DNA of 64,000 bases from Tamarix chinensis (GCA_030549775.1 CM060172.1:128763122-128827121), one strand, 5' to 3'. Positions 50,878 to 63,554 are shown, counted from the first letter of the stretch. Numbers and translations are program-made. The notes: a model not told the origin generated them from the letters alone.

Positions 50878-51493
50878 TGTAATGCCCTGTTTCTCAAAAA
50901 AAAAATATTATGTTAATTTATAAGTTGTTATCTTTAGTTTTCTTTTAATTAGATTATTTTATTTAAATTGTGATTCTTGATATATTTGTTAAAATTTTGA
51001 TTTATTTTATGTTGTTATTGATGGTTTTAATTTTATGTTGAAATTTATTTAATCATTTGTCATTATAGATAATTCTATATAAATTCTCTCATAGCTATGA
51101 TTTTATTAAATTCATGAGATTTGATCTCTATTTAAAATATATTTTCATTTATGTTGTTGATGTTTTGGAGTTGTTTTTTATTAATGAATATGAATTATTT
51201 TAAAATTACAAAATCCCTTTAAATTACTTAATTCATTTCAATAATTTTTATCTATAGGAAATATCTTCCTCATTGAATTTAATTGTTTTCACAAGATCAA
51301 TAAGATAATTAGAAAATTTTAAATTAAAGAGACTTCTGTAATTCATTTATGATTTTATTTCTAAAAATTATTTTCTTCATTTTTTCCATTTTGGTTTATC
51401 GAGGATCTTTTCAAAAATGTTTTAAATTAATTAAATTTTCTCAAAGTTTTATAAATTAATCTCTACAATGTATTTTTATTATTATTTTATAGT
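50878..51493 (+). mobile_element. Start of a family C LTR, cut by a family B insertion
   Basis: Starts TGTAATGCCCTGTTTCTC. Its sequence at 51230-51440 aligns with 230-450 of the first family-C LTR (shared ATTTATGATTTT, AATTATTTTCTTC and TTTTGGTTTA blocks). It breaks at 51494, where the inverted family-B LTR begins. The rest presumably lies beyond the window. It may be an independent insertion into the Athila remnant or that element's own LTR. Confidence 0.55.
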
Positions 51494-51577
51494 TGTAACA
51501 CCCCAAATTTTACTACTTTTTTTTAAGCGAAAGAATTTAAAATTGAAAATCCGTGAATTCTAGGAATGTTACCGCCA

Positions 51578-51623
51578 CACTTAGTACCAGACCGGTTCAC
51601 TCCGACTGTTCCAGTACCAAGTG
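51578..51623 (-). repeat. 46-nt terminal hairpin, outer family B LTR
   Basis: CACTTAGTACCAGACCGGT, loop, then ACTGTTCCAGTACCAAGTG. Confidence 0.75.
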
Positions 51624-52217
51624 CTAAGGCTAAACATATTATTGTCAAACTTAAACCGAAATTTCATAGAAAGAATTAAAAAGATCATAACATAGAAATC
51701 AGAGTACACATAAAAGTTTATAATCAATAATAAGATAGAAATCAGAGTGCGAAAAAAAATTCCTCGGAGGGAATAATGTCTACAACCATTAATATTTAAT
51801 TCAGAAAAATCCAATAAAGGAAAGGAATATCATAAAGAAATAGAATGACTGAAAAGAGGATCCAGTCATGTCACTCCAATCATCGAACCAAGCCCATAAT
51901 CAACACTCAACCCCGCCTGATACCTCATGAACATCGAAGGCATCAAAAATATGCATCGCCCACCTACACAAAGTCAGAAGGGCCTTCTACTCATGAGAAT
52001 GAACATCACCCATAAAAGGGTGATCAGTAGGCTATGTACTGAGTAAGGTAACCGTGCACTAAGGCCAACACATATAGGCAAATAATTCAAACCGGATAAT
52101 AATATAACTAACATACTGTAACACCCCCAAAATTCACTACTGAAAAATTTCGTTAATTAAAAGGAAGATTAGCGGAAACAAATAAATAAAACGTGAACTT
52201 TGGGAGTATTACCGCCA

Positions 52218-52263
52218 CACTTAGTACCAGACCGGTTCACTCATACCGTTCCAGTACCAAGTG
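52218..52263 (-). repeat. 46-nt terminal hairpin, family A solo LTR
   Basis: CACTTAGTACCAGACCGGT, 8-nt loop, then ACCGTTCCAGTACCAAGTG; the arms differ from perfect pairing at only a few positions. Confidence 0.8.
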
Positions 52264-53989
52264 CTAAGGCTAAGAGAATGAAATACAATTCGAAAGACAT
52301 TCAACATGCATAAATCAGAGTAAATTGCAAGAACTTCAACATACTTAAATCAGAGTAGCGCATCAAATAGTTTTCAGGAATAAAATCCACCAATGGTGGT
52401 TAAAGTACCAACATAACATCAAAACCAGGAAATTAAACGAAGAAGGAGGGAAAACCCTAACGATACCGGATAACTCCTTACTCTCTTTCCCGTAGCCCAC
52501 TTGAGTAGCACCTGAAAAACCTGCAAGGGCACTGCCCATTGAATAGGCAGGGGCCCCATAAAGGGAATCCTTTCAGTACTACGGTACTGAGTAACCCTTT
52601 AATACCACACTTAAAGATAGGCCCGCATACGACACATAATACAAACTACACACATAAATAATATGAGGTGCATGCATAAAAATAACATACATAATAATTT
52701 ATAGGTCACGATCGATACTTTGGGCCTTAAGCCATGTCATAGTGTGAGATCAATACATTCGAGCCTTAAGCCATTATTCCGTCATTAATCCATCAATATC
52801 ATATTTTATATCCATGTGAGTGCGAGAACCCTACTATTATAGTCGGTGGACCGAAAGTCAACACACAGGGCAGAACGCCTCTGACCACTATTTTTGCCGG
52901 TGGAACGGAAGGTAAACACACAGGGCAGAACGCACCTGACCACTATTATTTGCCGGTGGACCGGTCTGGCCCCGACTCACATGGTGTTCCACTATAAGTG
53001 ATTAGTATTTTTCCATAATATGATTCACATACATAATCGATTTTATTGAGCTCGGGACCCCCACTATTATTGCTGGTGGACCGGAATATAGATAACTCAT
53101 CATCCAGGGCACAATGCTCCTGGCCATTATTATAACCGGTGGACCGGGATATATAAAGAATCATCATCCAGGGCACAGCGCTGCTGGCCACTATTATAAC
53201 CGGTGGACCGGGATACATATAACTCATCATCCAGGACACAACGCTCCTGGCCACTATTATAACCGGTGGACCGGTACTCAATATCATAATCATCTGGGCC
53301 CGGCTCATTAATATTTCACTTTCAATAATAGTATCTTTCCTTTCTTTAATCAGCACATCAATCATATTTATTTGCCTCGAATGGGAGATCGATAACCCGG
53401 GAGACAAAGGTACACCGGTTGTACCGGTGCATATCAGCTACTCAGTACCCTTTAACCATGAACCCAAGGACGCAAAGGTACCCTGGTCGTACTGGTGCAT
53501 AAAGCTAACTCAGTACCCTACCGACAAGGACACCTAATCCATAAGTATGCATACCCCCTAACTAGGTCCGTAGAGCTAGGAAGAGTAAGATATAGGGCCT
53601 GGCTGGGGCACAAAGGCACACCAACAAATACCAGAATAATCATGGACTAAACCACGTCCTTAGGGTAGCGACCCCTAAAGAGTCACCATTCCCGATCTCA
53701 AGGTCTTTCACTTTAAGTAATAGTGTCTTAATTAAGGTGATCACGAAAAGCACGATAATCAGATACTTATTCGCTTTCGATTGTTCCAATATCATTAATC
53801 GTTTCTTATTCAGATGATTATCCAGGATATCACAGAGAAACCATTAAGGCCATACTAATTATCAAATACTCTTACTTGGCTAATCAACATTATTTAATCA
53901 TATTATAATGTTCCACAATCTCAAAGACATGTTAGGTACAAACCACTCATTTGCCCTTTACTTATATAATTGTTAAGTATCCATTCCTT

Positions 53990-55135
53990 CCTCGCCAAAT
54001 CACCATATTACCCTTTGGGTTACATAATTACCAAATTACCCCTTATACGGTTTAGGCCACCAAATTATCCCCTACACTTTTTAGATCACCATTCACCCCT
54101 CATAGTTGCCACACTTATCATATTTTCCATTTGGTTAGTTATATTACCAAATCGCCCTTCTCCTTTGTTATAATTACTAAATTGCCCTTGAGTTAGATCA
54201 ATTACTAAATTACTCTCCTTCATTATCATGATTACTATTTTGCCCCTTTAGTTGGTTAAATAATTATCACTTTATCCCATAATTGGCTAAATCACCAAAT
54301 TGCCCCTTTAGTTGGATAAATTACCAAATTACCCTTCTCCTTTATCATAATTACCATTTTATCCCTCTCGATTATTTTAATTGCCATTTACCCTTTTTAA
54401 TCATTATAAATCCCAAATTACCCTTCTTCATAATTACAAATATTAATTTACCCTTTTTCATATTCAAAATTACTATATTACCCTTCTCCATTATTAAAAT
54501 TACCATAATGCCCTTTAATTGGTTAATTTACCAAATTACTCTTCTATAGCATCATACTTATCCAATTGCCCTTCTACAATCATAATTTAATTGCTAAATT
54601 ATCTTTTGTCGTTATCATAATTACCAAGTTACCCCTTACTCCCAAGTTTACCATAATATCCTTTTATTTACAAAATTACCATTTTACCCCTTACATCCAA
54701 TTTTACCATAATATCCTTTTATTTATGAAAATTACCACCATACATCTTTTACTTTACAAATTACTATTTTACCCCTTCACATCCAAGATTACCATCTTTA
54801 TCTTTCCTTACATAATTACCATTTTGCCCTTTTCTCATAAATTACCACTTCACCATTCCCTTATAAAATTTACCATATTACCCTTTGCTTATGAAATTAC
54901 GATTTTGCCCCTCTACCTCCAAAATTACCATAATGCCCTTTTACTTGAAAAATTACCATAATGCCCTCCTTCATCCAAAATTACTATTTTACCCCTACTT
55001 CCAAAATTACCATTTTACCCTTCTTTCTCACAACTTACAATTTTATCCTTTACTTATAAATTATCATTTAACCCCTTTTTTTTAAATTACCAAAATACCC
55101 TTTTCACTTATAAAATTTCCATTCAACCCCTTTAT
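53990..55135 (-). repeat. AATTACC minisatellite, family A solo LTR
   Basis: About 35-40 imperfect 27-31 bp units of AATTACCAAATTACCCTTCTCC or AATTACCATTTTACCCCTT type, the inverse of the GGTAATT array at 9195-9935. Confidence 0.85.
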
Positions 55136-58100
55136 TCACCATTTTTATGAATTTACTAACACTACATAAAATAATGGTATCAATACTTCATGTTTATCAT
55201 CTAAGTCCACCAACTTGTCATTTTTCAACATAATACTCATTAGCAACTACACACATTGATTTATATACCTCATAAGCATAATTACTAAAATACCCTTAAA
55301 CAATAACATCATTCATGCATTAACAACATGGTACATCATAAACAAGTGTTTAACATTTCTATCCATATTCCAACTCCTTCTTTATTTAACATACCTACAT
55401 ATGGCACAAAAGTTATCATGCTTTTTCTTTTTAACAAACAATATAAGAAACCATAAACATATCATGCTAAGCATACAAAACATGCATAAAATCATACTAA
55501 ACCCTAAATGTGTTAGCATGCGTTTTTCCATATATTTAAGGAAGGATTAACGGTTACCTTAATCCCGCAAAATATCAAATCTTACCAGGCATAATTAGCA
55601 ACTCAACACCTAAAAATAATATCCATCATTATTGTTAGAAATAAGAAGTTAAAAAGGATAAAACTTTATAAAATTTAATTAGTAAAACACTTAACATAAA
55701 ATACTATTATACCTTAAAAATTAGCTAAATGATTTCCAAAATCAAGGGGGAGCTCACGCTGCATGAGCAACGTGAGTTTCATGCAAACATGAGAGGTGAA
55801 AGGGTTCGAAAGGGGGGGTGAAGGAGCAAGATTTATTATTTTCGGGTTAGGGTCTTTAGGCTAGAAAAGAAGGTGGTTAAGGGAGGTTATAAGGCAGGGG
55901 AATGGTACAGAAGTGAAGAGGGGGTGTAGGTGGAGGCTAAGGGTGGTTTCACGGCGGCATAGGGCAGCGGAGACGGCGGCGGCAAGGCGGCGAAGTTGGC
56001 TGCTGAGAAGGGTCGAGGGAAAGAGGTTGTGAAGGAAGGAAAAGGAGAGGGGAAAATGGAGGGGTGCAAGAGTTGGTTTCGACCAACTATGACATGGCGG
56101 TTGTAGAGGGGGTTGCAGGGTGTCGAACGGTGGGTTGGGTGGCGGCAGAGGTGGCCGGACGGCGGCGGAAGCGGCGGTTGCAGGTGGCTCGGCGGTAAGG
56201 GGGAAAAGCTGGGAAGAAAAAGGAAGAGGAGGAGAAGGGAGGAAGTGTAGGGCTCGAGGGGCGGCGTGGTGGTGCAGGGTGGTAGTAGACGGTGGTAGGA
56301 GGTGGCGCAGGGGTTGGGCTTGGTGGTTCAAGCGGCGGCGGCGACGGTGAGAAGAAAACGTGGAGGAGAATGGAGGGAGAAGGAAGGAGAGAAAGGGGAG
56401 CTCGGGGAAGGGTGATAGGCTCGAAAAAATGTGCGAATGAGGGGCTTGGGAGATGAAGAAAAAGAAGAGGGAGAAGAGAGGGGCAGGGCTGGCCGGCGAT
56501 CGGTGCTGCAGGTGGTAGGTGGTGGTCGGGTGGTAGGGAAAGACCGGGAAGAAGGGGGAAAGAAACAAGGGCACGCGGGGTGTGGTCCAGGGCTGGTTTG
56601 GCTCAAAAAGGGAAGGAAAACGATGGGGGAAGAGAGAGGGAGAGGGAGCATGTGGTGGTGGCAGGTGCAGGGTGGCCGTCGGCGCTCGACAATGGCAGAA
56701 AATAGAGTCGGGCGTGGGAGGAGGAAGAAAGGAGAAGAAGAAAGGGACTGGCGGCTGGACCGGCGCAGAAAAAGAAGGGAGCCGGGCCGAAGGCCCAATG
56801 CGCGGGGAGAGGGCTGGCCTGGCGAGGCAGCCCAAGGGAGGAAGAGAAAAAAAAAAGAAAAAAGAAAAGAAGAAGGGAAAAAAGGGAAAAAGGGCAAAAA
56901 GGGAATGGAACAATAGGAAAAATGATTTAATTTAATTTATAAAATCGTAAAATATAATATTCTTGGTAAATTATTTAATTCAATAATTTAATTTATTATA
57001 ATCTAATATTTTAGTTTAAAAAGGATAAAGTTGGTAAAAATTAGTTTTGGAAAATTATTTAAATAAAATAATATGATAAATAGCAAAATATTTATTTTTA
57101 ATTTATTAAATACTTTTATTCAAATTTACATACTCTAAAATCTATAAAATAATTAAAATAAATAATCTTAAAGCAATTTTATTCCAAATAAAAGTAATTT
57201 ATTAAAATATAGGTTTTCGAAAATTTTGGGGTATTACACATACAATCATTTTGAAGAAACAATTATCAAAGTCCATTTATAGTCCGGATTAATTACTTAA
57301 TTAATCTCTTATCAAAAATCATTTCACACCATGTTTTTTATCAAATCCATACGAGTACAGGAATCTCCCACTATTTTAGTTGGTGGCTCGGTTACTTATA
57401 GGACATCATGCCCTAACCACTATTATAGCCGGTGGATTGGTCACTTATAGGGTAAAACCCTAACCACTATTTCATACCGTTGGATCAGTTTAGTTCCTGC
57501 TCGCGTAGTGTTCCACTGTAAGTAATTAGTATCTTTTATGTGCCTTAGCAAAACTCTAGTTTGTGTTTATTGAGCTCGGGATCTCCCACTATTATAGCTG
57601 GTGGGCCGGTCATTTATAGGGCATCCTACCCTAACCACTATTATTCGCAGGTAGATCGGTCACTTATAGGGTAACACCCTAACCACTATTTCTTACTAGT
57701 GGATTGGCTGGCCCCAGCTCAATAATCTTCCACTTTACATAATTAATATCTTAAGTGTTTTATTCAGAAGCTTTACCTTAGACATGCATAAATCACTCCT
57801 TTTACACTTATCCTCCAACTGACCCATATCATATCATGAGAATCCTGCACCTCCTAACTTGTCCAACAACCTTTCCTCTATACTCAAACTCACACTAGAA
57901 CTCCAACACCGAAATATGTGGGTCAAGGCCCACTACTACACACCTCCAAGTCCACTTATTTCCTTACTCTAGGTTTTCCCCACAAACCCTAATTTAAGCC
58001 TAAGTGGCCCATCCTACTCCACTTCGCATGACCCAATTCATTTTTAACACAACACACATCACAACCTTTAGATTCAACTCTCATCATTACACCTTACTCC

Positions 58101-58489
58101 TCAAGCACATGTGTGGTCACAAAACCCTACGTAACCACACCAAACCCTAATTGGCCATAACAAACCTTAGCTTCCTCGTGTCCACATGTCACCCTTCTAT
58201 TTCTCACATTCCACTTATTATTTTTCCATGTCAATCATACTCATCCTTACTTGATCATTTTCATCATTATCTCATACTCCACTCACCCTCATTTATTTCT
58301 CCTTTTTACCACCTCCTCAAATTAGGGGTTTTAACCCAAACCCTAGCTCAGCCTCCTCTATACCCTTATATTGTCCTACGTACTATTTTTCACCCCAAAC
58401 TTCCAAACACTCAAATAACTCTCATATTACCTTCCTTACATCCTAAGTTAACTTTTCATATGCAAACTTTACTCCCATGCAGACGCTAA

Positions 58490-59255
58490 CCTTCAAACTT
58501 TCTCATGCAAACCCTAGACTCCCATGCAAACACTAGATCCATCCATACAAAACCCTAGATTCCTCTATACAAAACCCTAGATTCCTCCATGCAAACCCTA
58601 GATTCATCCATACAAAACTCTAGATTCCATCCATACAAAATCATAGATTAGATTATTCCATGCAACACCATAGAATCTGCCATACAAACCCTGAGTCCAT
58701 GTATATCAAACCCTAGTTTAGATTCTCCCATGCAACACCATCAAATTTGCCATGCAAAACCCCAAGTCCATTCATATCAAACCCTAGTTTAGATTCTCCT
58801 ATACAACACCATAAAATATGCCATACAAATCCTTAAGTCCATTAATATCAAACCCTAGTTTAGATTCTCCCATACAACACCATAAAATATACCATGCAAA
58901 ACCCTAAAATCATCCATACAAAAACCTAGTTTAGATTCTCCCATGTTACATCATAGATTAGATTCTCCCATGCACAACTATAGATTAGATTCTCCCATAT
59001 AACACCATAGATTAGATTCTCGTATATAAATCCATATATTAGATTCTCCCATGTAACACCGTAGATTAGATTCTCCCTTACCAAAACCATAGATTAGATT
59101 CTCCCATATAACACTATAGATTAGTTTCTCCCACACAAATCCATAGATTAGATTCTCCTATATAACACCATAGATTAGATTCTCCCACACAAAGCCATAG
59201 ATTAGATTCTCCTATGTAACACCATAGATTAGATTCTCCCACACGAAACCCTAAA
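58490..59255 (-). repeat. Telobox-bearing minisatellite in outer family B LTR
   Basis: First part: units with CCATGCAAACCCTAGATTC. Second part: CATAGATTAGATTCTCCCA units, about 30-35 bp each, some 20 copies in all. AAACCCTA is the plant telobox motif. The family-B solo LTR has only three or four such units (24715-24800). Confidence 0.8.
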
Positions 59256-59318
59256 ATTCCTAATTTTATTCTTCCACTCATGGATCATTAAAATACTTAG
59301 GTCAACTCACATCTCTTG

Positions 59319-59446
59319 GTCATCTTATTCCCCTTTTGTCAACTTACTCCCCTTGGTCAACCTCTTTCCCTTTTGGTCAACTTACTTCCCATGGTCAACT
59401 TCTTTCCCTTTTGGTCAACTTACTGTCCTTGGTCAACTTCTTTCCC
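59319..59446 (-). repeat. GGTCAACTT repeats
   Basis: About six spaced GGTCAACTTNYT copies alternating with CCCCTT or CCCTTTT. GGTCAA is a W-box-like core (TTGACC on the minus strand). Confidence 0.65.
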
Positions 59447-60768
59447 CATTCTCCTTTTTCATCCTTTTTCTCCACACAATACCATATTAAACATCCTCAC
59501 ATGCATGCCTTAAAGGGTCACAACACATAACATCACATACCACAATATTTCATCAAATAACATATAATAACACAGAAATATACTTCAACTCCACGTCATA
59601 CCACATACGAAATAATTATAATGATAAGCATAAGATACAACACATACAAAGCATATAATGCACATCAACACACATAAGGCCTTAGTTACACCCTTACCTA
59701 AAATGACACTGATCTTGGAGCATGATCCTAATCCTAATTTCCGAAATTATGGCCAAATAAGGAATTATTAGGAAAATTGATTATTAAAATTTATTTACTT
59801 AAAATGTAGAGAGTTAATTGAGATAGATTAAGAGGAAAATAATAAAGAATTTAATTGGAATAAAATTTGGGTATTTTTCTAATTAGCATGGAGGTTAAGG
59901 AAATTTATCCAAAATAGCCTAACTAATTTAAAAATGGATTTAATTATTATAATTAAAATAATTATTATTAAAATTAAATATCTAAATTAATTATATAAAT
60001 AAATAAAGAACAAATATCCCCAACCATTTTATCATTTTCCATTTTCCATTTTCCTTTTCTCCTTTATTTTCTTTTTCTTTCCTCCTTTATTTTTTTCTTC
60101 TTCTTCCCCTTGTTTGGGCCAGCCCGTCGGCCCAAATCTCCTTTCTCCCCCCCGTCTCGCGCGCCCGGCCTGCGCAGCCCAGACCCCCTCCCCGCCTCTC
60201 CTTCCTTCTTCTCGCCCGCGGCCCAGCGTCGTGCGACGCCAACCCCCGTGCGCCCGTGCGCTGCGTTTTGCCCTCAGTACCGTCAAAACGCCGCGTCACG
60301 CTAAACGACCTTATGACCGTTGCCAGCCTTCGACGTGACGCGACGTTTTTCTCCCACAATCCTCAAAACACCGCGTTTTGTTTTAAAACTTTATAACGCT
60401 GCCGAACCGGCCGGTTCCCTTCCTTTTCTTTTCCTCCCCTAGACCGCCGGTCCTCCTCCTTTCCCCTTCCTTCTTCCTCCCCGACCTGCAACTCGACCCT
60501 GCAACCCCCGAATATCGCCGGCCACCTCTGCACGCCGACCGTCCTCCCCTGCCCTTCCCTGCCTCTCTCCCATCGTTTTCTTTCTCTTTTCGACCCCGAC
60601 CAAGTCCCTCTCTCCCTTTCCCGCGTGCCCACCTCTTTCCCTTTTCCTCTCCCCTTCCCCGACCCAGCCTGCCATGGCAGGACCCGCACCACCTGCCACC
60701 GGCCGGCCACCTGCACACCTGCCTCGCACGCCTCCTTCTCCCCTTGTCGTCTTCCCCTTCCAATTGCC

Positions 60769-60776
60769 TATAAATA
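60769..60776 (+). promoter_or_regulatory. TATA box of family B LTR
   Basis: TATAAATA within CCAATTGCCTATAAATACTC, conserved with 26669-26676 on the minus strand. A transcription start near 60800 is expected by spacing. Confidence 0.7.
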
Positions 60777-61433
60777 CTCCCCATTAGCAGCCCCGATCAG
60801 CTCCCTTTTCGTTTTTTTGCCCCGAAACCCTGCCTCTCCACCGCCTCAAAAAGACGGGCTTTTCGCCGTCACCGGAGACATCCGCCGCCACCTCTGGCCA
60901 CCGTTACCATCCTTTCACCTCCCTCGACAAAACCAAGCCACCACCACCCTCCGCCTTGCCCTGCACGTGCCGCCTTCGCCGTGCAAAGTTCCTATCCCGA
61001 AAACCACCACTTCCAGCCCGTCGCCGCCTTGCGCCACCTTCTGTCGCCTCCTCCGCCGCTACCAGCCACCCTTCCACCCTCCAAAATGCCCAGCAGACCT
61101 CCCTCTACCTTTCCCTGCCATCAACTTCCCCTGCCTCCCTCTCCTCCTTCCTCCCTCATCTTCCACCTCTCTCCACCACCCTCGGCCGCCGCGCTCCGCC
61201 GCCCCTTGCCACGCCGCCGCCCTCACTCCACTCCCCTTCACCTGCTGCTTCTCCCCCCACATCAAACTTCTCTTTTCCTCCTGCCATCCAGCCCCCACCT
61301 TGATCTTTTCCCTTCCCTTCCTCCTCCACCGCCGCCGTCCGTCGCCGCCACACGCCGCCGCCGGACCACCACCGACCCTAGGTAACCCCGACCAAAGCCC
61401 TAAGGAGTTAGAGGAGCGTGCTCCAAGTCCGGC

Positions 61434-61447
61434 GTCGCCTTAGGTAA
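61434..61447 (+). promoter_or_regulatory. Conserved 5' splice-donor-like motif in family B LTR
   Basis: TCGCCTTAGGTAAGG about 665 bp after the TATA box. The two other family-B copies keep TTTTAGGTAAGG at 25187-25198 and 59692-59703 (minus strand). AG/GTAAGG is a strong plant donor. It may mark the end of a first exon of LTR-driven transcripts (inference). Confidence 0.45.
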
Positions 61448-61689
61448 GGACGAAACTAATGGCCTTGTGCTATGTGTGACATGGATGTGTTGAATGTTAT
61501 GTATGTCATGCTATGCCATGTATTATATGATTTGTGTATAACTTGTCTTATGTGTAGCGCAGCTTGGAGATTGAGTTATGTTGTATGTGCTTCCGTGACA
61601 TGAGCATGAAATTTATATGTATGATGTTTATGATGTAATATGTTATGGCCCATTAGGACATGCATGTTAAGATAAATGGTAATATGAGT

Positions 61690-62285
61690 TGGGAACCATC
61701 ATGGGAGTCTTGAAGTTTGTATAGTGGGATTAGGGTTTGTATGGTGGCATAAACGTTCGTATGGTGGTACTAATGATTTCATAGTGGTATTAATGGCTTA
61801 TGGTGGTATTGTGATTTTATGGAGGTATTAATGTTCGTATGGTGGTATTGTGATTTTATGGAGGCATTAATGTTGTATGGTGGTATTTGTGTTTTTATGG
61901 AGGTATTACTGTTGTATGGTGGTATTTGTGATTTATGGAGGTATTAATGTTGTATGGTGGTATTAGGGTTTGTAAGGTGGCATAAATGTTCGCATGGTGG
62001 TGCTAATGATTTCATAGTGGTATTAATGGCTTGTGGTGGTATTCGGGTTCGTATGGTGGTATTGTGATTTTATGGAGGTATTAATGTTGTATGGTGGTAT
62101 TAGGGTTTGCACGGTGGTATTAGGGTTTGTATGATGGTATTAATATTCGTATGGCGGTATTAATGATTGTATAGTGGTATTAATGACTTATGGTGGTATT
62201 AGGGTTTACATGGTGGTGTTATGGGTTGTATGGTGATATTAATGTTGGTATGGCGGTATTAGGGTTTTGCATGGGAGTTAATGAT
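61690..62285 (+). repeat. GTATGGTGGTATTAGGGTTT minisatellite in family B LTR
   Basis: More than 20 units of 20-28 bp built from GTATGGTGGTATT followed by AGGGTTTG, AATG or GTGATTTT; several units carry TAGGGTTT, the inverse telobox. Corresponds by position to 58490-59255 and 24715-24800. Confidence 0.8.
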
Positions 62286-62644
62286 CGTATGGAATCAGGG
62301 TTTGGAGTGATTAACTCTGGGGCGTTGTGATTAAGTAGGGATGGAGTAACCAATTGTGAATGTTGAGGATAATTAAGGTTTGGGATGGCTGAGTATGGTG
62401 GTTATGGTAAAGTAGGGATGAGAGTGGTTAACCACGGGTTGGTGTGGACAATTAGGGTTGGTTATGACTGCTTAGAGTTGTTTGGCGTTATCATGTGTAT
62501 TATCGATTAAAGGGTAGTTATGAATGCGTAATTTTATTGGTTGCGATGTGTAAAGCATAAAGAGAATGATTTATGCGTATCCTTGGTGAAAACCTTTTGA
62601 ATAAGATATGTTAAGACATTAACTACTTACAGAGAGAGATGTTG

Positions 62645-62985
62645 AGCCGGACCCAGACCGGTCCACCGGCAAATAATAGTGGCAGGGTATGTTACCCTCG
62701 TGACAGGTCCACCGGCAATAATAGTGGCAGGGCATGGCCCTCGTGACCGTTCCACCGGCTATAATAGTGGGGGATTCCGTGCTCAACAAACTACTCAGAA
62801 TGATGATAAGATCTGGGAAAGATACGAATACTTACAGTGGAACACCTTGTGAGTCGGGGCCAAACCGGTCCACCGGCAAATAATAGTGGTAGGGTATGTT
62901 ACCCTCGTGACCGGTCCACTGGCTATAATAGTGGCAGGGCATGACCCTCGTGACCGTTCCACCGACTATAATAGTGGGGTTCCCG
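62645..62985 (+). repeat. Cassette repeats in plus-strand family B LTR
   Basis: Six copies of CCGGTCCACCGGCAATAATAGTGG-type cores followed by (C)AGGGYATG-NCCCTCGTGAC tails, in two groups of three. Confidence 0.85.
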
Positions 62986-63508
62986 CACTCACACGGACTA
63001 TTAAAGAATATGTGTGGAATGAACGTATTATTATTAATGAGAAATAAGAATAAGTCACCGGAAAGTATTCGGGCCTTATCTTGTTGGTTATCGCATGTTG
63101 TCTATATGATTGTGCTACGTACGTTATGTTGTATGATTGTATGCTGGCCTTAGCGCACCAACGCCCTCACTCAGTATTAGACCCGTACTGATACTACCTT
63201 GATTGAATGGGTCATGTGATGATCCACCAATGGTGGGGAGCAGACCTCCTATGCAGGTTTGATCGGTCACTATTGTGGGGTGGAAGGTTTGGCTTGAGTG
63301 AGTAGGCGATCCGGATATTGGTCCCTTGGGATCTGTGTTATTTGGTTATATTTCGTACTATGCTTCTTATTTTGAAACCGTACTCTAAGTTGTATTCCTA
63401 AACGATATTTTAACTGCTGTTGACTCGTGGTTTCCGTGAATGGTCTATATTAATTATGGACCTATGTTTTGATGACTCTTACTTAATGATTGTTTAGTTT
63501 AGCCTTAG

Positions 63509-63554
63509 CACTTAGTATCAGAACGGTAGGAGTGGACCGGTCTGGTACTAAGTG
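63509..63554 (+). repeat. 46-nt terminal hairpin, plus-strand family B LTR
   Basis: CACTTAGTATCAGAACGGT, loop AGGAGTGG, ACCGGTCTGGTACTAAGTG; 17 of 19 arm positions pair as Watson-Crick or G-T. Confidence 0.8.

Larger units (their letters stand above)
52118..57238 (-). mobile_element. Solo LTR, family A, minus orientation (5,121 bp)
   Basis: Starts TGTAACACCCCCAAAATTC and ends TTTTGGGGTATTACA, flanked by a perfect 5-bp duplication CATAC (52113-52117 and 57239-57243). Family-B sequence continues across it. It carries the inverse of every family-A landmark: 46-nt hairpin (52218-52263), cassettes (52815-53300), GGTGGCTCTTTAGGGGTCGC-type block (about 53660-53690), minisatellite (53990-55135), 28-nt hairpin (55751-55778), purine-rich tract (55870-56880) and the AT-rich LTR head. 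No internal sequence, hence a solo LTR. The perfect TSD suggests one of the younger insertions. Confidence 0.92.

Noticed and set aside
55861..56913. 350-codon minus-strand frame, and plus-strand frames across it
   Set aside because: It is the pyrimidine/purine-rich tract of the inverted family-A LTR; low complexity and without domain.
60625..61443. 272-codon proline-rich frame
   Set aside because: Lies in the GC/CT-rich leader of the family-B LTR, overlaps the TATA box, and has several overlapping frames of equal quality.
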